Shown: positions 58,133 to 64,000 of the stretch, piece after piece | How the letters are laid out: each line of letters opens with the position of its first letter | Position numbering within the stretch: the stretch's first letter is position 1 | NCBI GenBank assembly: GCA_002749535.1 | Contig: MZZL01000405.1 | Span: 1,171,834 to 1,235,833 of the forward strand | DNA from: Apophysomyces variabilis | Lineage: Eukaryota; Mucoromycota; Mucoromycetes; Mucorales; Mucoraceae | DNA length: 64,000 nucleotides | Reading direction: 5' to 3' | Position numbers and translations under genes: made by a program | Notes under the pieces: generated by a model | Told to the model about the DNA's origin: nothing | Database searches by the model: none | What the model saw: the letters and a program-made list of their open reading frames with translations, nothing else

Positions 58133-59036
58133 TAAATTAAGAAGAAGAAAGGAAAAGGGTGCTAAATAAGAAAGAAGAGGAGGGGGAGGGGGAGGAAGAA
58201 GAAGAAGAGGAAGAGGAGGAGGAGAAGCTTAGAAGTGCAAGTAGGGAAAAAAAAGGTAAAAATATAAAAGTTAAGGTTGACGTACGTAGACGCAAGTTGT
58301 TTAAGTTGGGATTAACCGCGCTTTTAATTGGAAGAGACGGGGGACAGCAAGGTATGTATAACCTCGAATAAACAAACAAAATGCAGTATGCACTGATGAT
58401 GACGATGATGATGATCAGAAGAAGAAAAAGGAATCACAATTAAGCGCGAGGGCGCGTTCATGATATAAAGAAAAGGCTTGTAATCTATTCCATCGCTCCT
58501 TTTGTGATGCTTGCACGTGCGACACGCCACGATACAAGTGCGCAACAGAAACCTATTGGATAAAAAATACAAAGCATCGCCATCGAACCTTATTCCCATC
58601 TTATTCCTTACACTAACACAAACGTTCGTAATAGAGCTTCTTTTCTACTCTCTCACTCTCTCTTATATACACTGATTCTCTTCGTATTTTATCATCAACG
58701 ACCAACTATCCTCCCTAACTTTCGTCATTGGCAAATCTAATAGAACAATGAAAAAAAAAACATCACCTTACTAAAAAACCTAATCTTAAAATATATGATT
58801 ACTTTATTTTAGTATCTTGTATTCCTTTTGCTCCTTGTCTCTTTCTTTCTTTTTTAGTACTCCAGGGTCCGTGCGCCCGACCAATGGTGGCAAACTCTGT
58901 AATATGTAGATGTCTGTATGTGTATGTGTGATAGTGTGTGTGTCTGTGTTTTTCCTTTGATTGGCGTCGTCTGTGTTGTCTCTGTAAGTGGGAGGGGTAT
59001 GTCTACTTTCTCCTTTTTGCCCCTTGAACAATAATT
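58133..59036. other. Intergenic region with purine-rich tracts
   Basis: Contains a GAA/GAGGA-rich tract at 58165-58230 and AT-rich DNA. The apparent poly-Ser or poly-Glu ORFs come from this tract. No gene seen; promoter of the Ser-rich gene and 3' UTR of the isomerase gene. Confidence 0.4.
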
Positions 59037-59981
<945 letters not shown>

Positions 59982-60933
59982 GACGTTATAGGAGTAGGGA
60001 ATAAAGACTTAGTATAAGGTAAAGAAAAATGAGAAAGCAAGAAAAAAGAGAGAAAAAAGCGACACTGCGAGATTTTTTTTGATTTACCCGAGACTAGTAA
60101 ACCAAACAAAACTTAGGAACCCGCTGCTGAGACTGAATATGGTGAGAGAAAAGCTCAGACTGAGATGAAATAAGCATCCAATCACAACAAGCCCTTTCCA
60201 AAAAGAGATGGCTGCACAAAAAGGCTCGGACGTCGATGCCTACACTGTCCTTGATCCGTTTAACCTTTCATGACTCATAGAGCGAATTCAGCTGTATACT
60301 ATCCCTATTTTAACCTGGATAAGTTTTATTGTTCTTTACTGTTTTGTATTGTGAGCTTTAGCATAGCTTTCTTTGATGTTTTCGGGATGCTGCTGCTTCT
60401 GTTCTGCATGTATACGAAACAGGATTGACGTTTCTTGATCAAAATGATACATATTAGAACTTCAATACGGTGAATATAAGCCATATAATATAACAGGAGC
60501 ATCTGACCATCATTGTCAAGAATATCAGATAAAATTATGTTCATGTGCATCGCATCATCGACCTTCCGGTTCCTTCTGCCTAACTTTTTCACGGCGCCCT
60601 GGATTTTTTGATTCCTTAACTGATCAATTGATATAGTTAGTCTTATGTAAGTGCTTTGACTCAAAAGGAACGCACATCCATACGGACATCGGGAAATTAA
60701 GTTTTCAAACAAGGCTCAGTCTACAAGAAACAAGAGAAGCTTACACAGTGTAGCTTTCTTGATATGCTAACTGGCGTCAATGCTGAGACTGCTGCCTGAA
60801 TTACGTTACGATGGATTGGATAAAGTAACGTATCTCTCTGACTGCCCTTTAATGCAGAACGATGTTTGAATTCCCGCACTGCTCTTGTTTTTCCCATTCC
60901 TTTTTTTTATATTCTCGGGTGAGGTCACAATCA
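59982..60933. other. Divergent intergenic region
   Basis: Lies between the isomerase (-) and the uncharacterised gene (+). The minus ORF at 60326-60712 is Ile/Ser-rich with no domain and is probably chance. Promoters of both genes expected. Confidence 0.4.
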
Positions 60934-61946
60934 ATGGCGTCTGTGTCCGCAACTCCCGAGAAAGCACTCATCCTATACAGTCATGCACCTCATAATCGTC
61001 AATGGAGCACGCCAGCCATTCATGAGCTTTGTCATCGCGGTTGTGCAGGCCAATTAGCCATGGAAGAACAAGACGTTCAAGGTAAATCCTGGAGAGACAA
61101 CAAAGGAGTCACAGAACGCTATCAAGCTGCGTACACCGGAATTGACTGAGTATGTCACGTAAAATAGAGAGAAATAGACTCGGAAATTTAATCCAATTAT
61201 TGGGTGTTTATGGTTGCGCTACAGCAGTCGAGGTAAGTTATACGGGAACCAAGATGGGCCGATCATCTAACAACATAATAAACCCGCAAGATGAAACGTA
61301 CGCTGTCACACAGGTATAGGACATAATCTAGATCATGATAGGAGTGATTTATCGTATGAAAATGTAGATTTGGCAAGATGAAGTTAGGGATTATCTCAAG
61401 CTGTCCTGAAGTCATTTCCTGGGCAAGTGAACTAGAAATCGTTTTCGCTCGCGTGGAGACGTATGAACAATACACACAACAAGTGAAACAGATTTTACCA
61501 TCCGTGGACTGTCTGTTGCTTGATGTGACTGGACGCACGGAAGAAGAAGCATGGATATGTATCGATGAGATTGTGCAATCATACTTGGATGCATCGAATA
61601 TCCTTAAATGTGTTGTTTCACCTGCAGAGCTTCTTCCGCATAAATCAGCATGGTGGGATGAATTAGTCCCTCGACAAAGTTGTGTGATGAAAGATGGTCA
61701 ACAAGTGACCATTGGGAAGAGGTAACAGAAAACCTTAAAAAAAAAGGCGCAGCGTGATAAACAGAGGCTTTTTTCAGTGGAATGGTATGCGCTTATTTCG
61801 CCAATGGATCAACACGACGGGATCATGTTGAACAGTATGACGTACAAGCTATACGAGCTAATGGATGTAACGGAACGATTCTCGCGTGGCATTTTCTGGC
61901 TGAGATTGGACATAAACTTGGTTACGTACCAAAATATGGGGCATAA
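60934..61946 (+). CDS. Uncharacterised conserved-looking protein, 5 exons
   Basis: A consistent splice model gives about 255 residues: exon 1 from 60934 (MASVSATPEKALILYSHAPH) to 61081, then exons beginning near 61163 (RNRLGNLIQLLGVYGCATAVE), 61291 (MKRTLSHR), 61370 (MKLGIISSCPEVISW) and 61777 (GMVCAYFANGSTRRDH), ending at 61946. Short GT-AG introns and good phase agreement argue for a real gene. I do not recognise the family. There is no signal peptide or membrane segment. The alternation of hydrophobic beta strands and helices suggests a compact globular enzyme-like fold, but that is inference. Confidence 0.6.
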
Positions 61947-62411
61947 AGCTTTGAAGCAGATCATTGATGATAGACATCGCTACACAGACTGCAGCATTGA
62001 CCAGACTAGATCACCTTTATCTTTCAATAGCAAAATTTTAATACTCCGCTTCCAAAAGGCAGCTGTTGTATTTTTAATATAGATTCTACAACAAAGCAAT
62101 TAGAGAAAACGAACCATATTACACGCATGTTAAAATTGCATTCATCAGTCTGTAACTGTTACCGCTTATGCATGGATTTTAAGCGTGAAAGCAACTGCGA
62201 TGGCTCCGTTGCAAAATCTTTACATTAAGCTCAGCAGTGTACCGTATAATGGACCTTTAGCAAAAAAGGGACTATGCAATGATTTGATTCAATCAAAGCG
62301 AAGAGCATTAATTCAGATCGTGATTGGCTAATACAAAATATAAGATGGAAAGACGACGACCCTACCAAAACTTCACTTCTTCCCCTTTCTTCTCCTTTTC
62401 CTTTTCCTGAC
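61947..62411. other. Intergenic region
   Basis: AT-rich, then pyrimidine-rich just before the ATG at 62412. Nothing else recognised. Confidence 0.4.
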
Positions 62412-64000
62412 ATGGACCTCACTCAAAACAATTTGCACTACCAGATATCACAATACGAAGATGAATACGACACGAGAGCATCCCGTGTTGCTCTGTTTGT
62501 CAAAGATCAAAGAAACAGACACCCTTTAGGATCCAAAACAAACATACCTTCTTTACGTCATCCCATGACCAGTTCCGATAATACAACAAATCCTCCACTT
62601 CTGACCACAGAAAAGGCTTGCAGAAAACCTACTTCCGGTAAATAAGACCCTCAAAATGCAGTATGACGCCATCTGATGTCTGGTCTGCTTTTGGCTCGGC
62701 ATGATCGACATACAGGAAAGGAAAACGAACCCGTTATCCCAACTCGACTATGTGACATAGCTTCTCCCAAAGGGGATCACCAAGATACACCAATTGTACT
62801 GCCTAAAGACCCCTCCACCGGTCTACATCTGTTAAACGTATGTCGTTCGATCAAAAGACGGATAGACTTATTTCTGCCTTCTTCCCGGAAAAAGAAATTC
62901 TCATCACCCAACATCAGCACGAATAGGCTTACTGTATGCTGCTTAAATCGTTTTTAATCTTGGAGATCTTAATGCTTTATATCTGTCCCTACAGACACTG
63001 CCAAAAAAACGGCATACAGAACGGTTAGGCCTATTTAACAAAGGCAAGTCGTCCGCAAAGGGTAAAATCATTAAAGGAGGTAACAACAGCAAAGGAACGT
63101 TAGTAAAAGGGTGATGCCCAAGTGATCCATTGTATTAGTTTCCGACGTGGTGTTCTGTGAAACTGATTTCCTTGGTCAACCTTGCGGCTCGATGAACTCT
63201 CATAGTAATCGATCAACATCCTCCCATAGAAGAAAAAATGGCCCATCCTTAGCGGAAAGTTCATCACCAGAGACTATTTCGCGATTCTTTTCTAAGCAGC
63301 AAAAGCAAAGCAGACCGACAAGGGCAAATCCATGCGAAACAGGTAATACTGCCCTTGCCTTATCCATCACCTATATATATGTTCACGCCTGACCTAAAAG
63401 AGCACACACCTCCTGGTTCCGTGCAGCTCATCCGATCTCCAAACAGCGCGTACAGAAAGTGTATCCCTCAAGAAGTAAGTTAACAGAGGCGAGTAGCATT
63501 CGGTAAGTGATGCTATTGAAAAAAACCCTATTAGCGGTCATCTCGGTGTAGCATCGTATCATCTACTTCTGGTTTAAGACGTTTAATGCCTGGGGGCAGC
63601 CAGACACCTTTCACGGATAGTGCTGCAGCACCTGATACGGCACTGATCTGTAGATCCATTTTTCCCACGGCCAGTGCACCTTGTTATTCGCGCGGTAGAA
63701 CACCGGCGGATTTCACAACGCGAATGGACAGGCCAAGGTGGAAGCAAAAGATTGGAGAAGCATCTGACATGATGAGTTGGAGACAGAAGTCATTAAGAAC
63801 GTTCCGATCCTTCCAGCACGATACAAAGACAGCGAACCATAGCGTGACAGACTGTCTATCCTCTCGCAACGATTTGGCAGTGGAAAGTATGCTAGATGTT
63901 ACAGAAGCAGAAGTAAAAGAAGAGCACAAGGAAGCGGAGAATAGTACATGGTTGTTTCAGGACCGGGACACCATAGGAGGAAGAACACCGCACCATGAAG
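62412..64000 (+). CDS. Disordered Ser/Lys-rich protein, 3' end outside window
   Basis: Starts at 62412 (MDLTQNNLHYQISQYEDEYD). Exon 2 begins after CATACAG near 62714 (KENEPVIPTRLCDIASPKGD), exon 3 near 62995 (LPKKRHTERLGLFNKG). Further open segments (SSHRRKNGPSLAESSSPETI, then about 63720-64000 reading RPRWKQKIGEASDMMSW and TEAEVKEEHKEAEN) suggest more exons. The frame is open at the right edge. Composition is low-complexity and charged; no domain is recognised. The exact joins after 63060 are uncertain. Confidence 0.5.

Noticed and set aside
58137..58379. Poly-Ser ORF and its poly-Glu antisense partner
   Set aside because: Direct translation of a GAA/GAG-rich simple-sequence tract.

Overview
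The window looks like nuclear DNA of an early-diverging fungus, most likely a mucoralean (Mucoromycota). Genes are intron-rich with short GT-AG introns, intergenic DNA is AT-rich and polypyrimidine-rich, and the gene set is fungal: a VTC polyphosphate subunit, Vps8, Mrp51, an Mme1-type carrier and a ricin-B/CipC-like protein. Degraded mobile elements of several classes lie between the genes. Exon joins were worked out by hand from frame, splice sites and protein family patterns.

Layout. 0.9-22.5 kb: bHLH factor (+), F-BAR/DEP/RhoGAP protein (-), RCC1-repeat protein (+), a relic then an intact GH24 lysozyme (+), mitoribosomal Mrp51 (-), single-finger C2H2 protein (-), two uncharacterised ORFs, ricin-B/CipC protein (-), acyl-CoA oxidase (-). 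23.4-34.9 kb: two divergently oriented Fanzor (eukaryotic TnpB-like RNA-guided nuclease) genes. Each lies between related terminal inverted repeats, and in each the stop codon sits in the loop of a GC-rich hairpin. Between the two elements are a LINE ORF1-like pseudogene and an Mme1-type mitochondrial carrier. 35-50.8 kb: SF3b2 (+), a second GH24 lysozyme (-) and its relic, Vps8 (+), Vtc2/3-like protein (+). 51.4-54.8 kb: decayed mobile DNA (Crypton-type tyrosine recombinase, MULE-like transposase, LINE reverse transcriptase) with a probable assembly scar at the single N (51825). 55-64 kb: PQ-loop protein (-), Ser-rich protein (-), isopentenyl-diphosphate isomerase (-), an uncharacterised gene (+) and a partial gene running off the right edge.

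The strongest candidate for an undescribed system is the pair of Fanzor elements at 23.4-27.6 and 31.1-34.9 kb. They share terminal repeats and the placement of the hairpin over the stop codon, which suggests that a guide-RNA scaffold is encoded across the 3' end of each nuclease gene. The remaining genes are ordinary housekeeping or accessory fungal genes with no evident operon-like cooperation.
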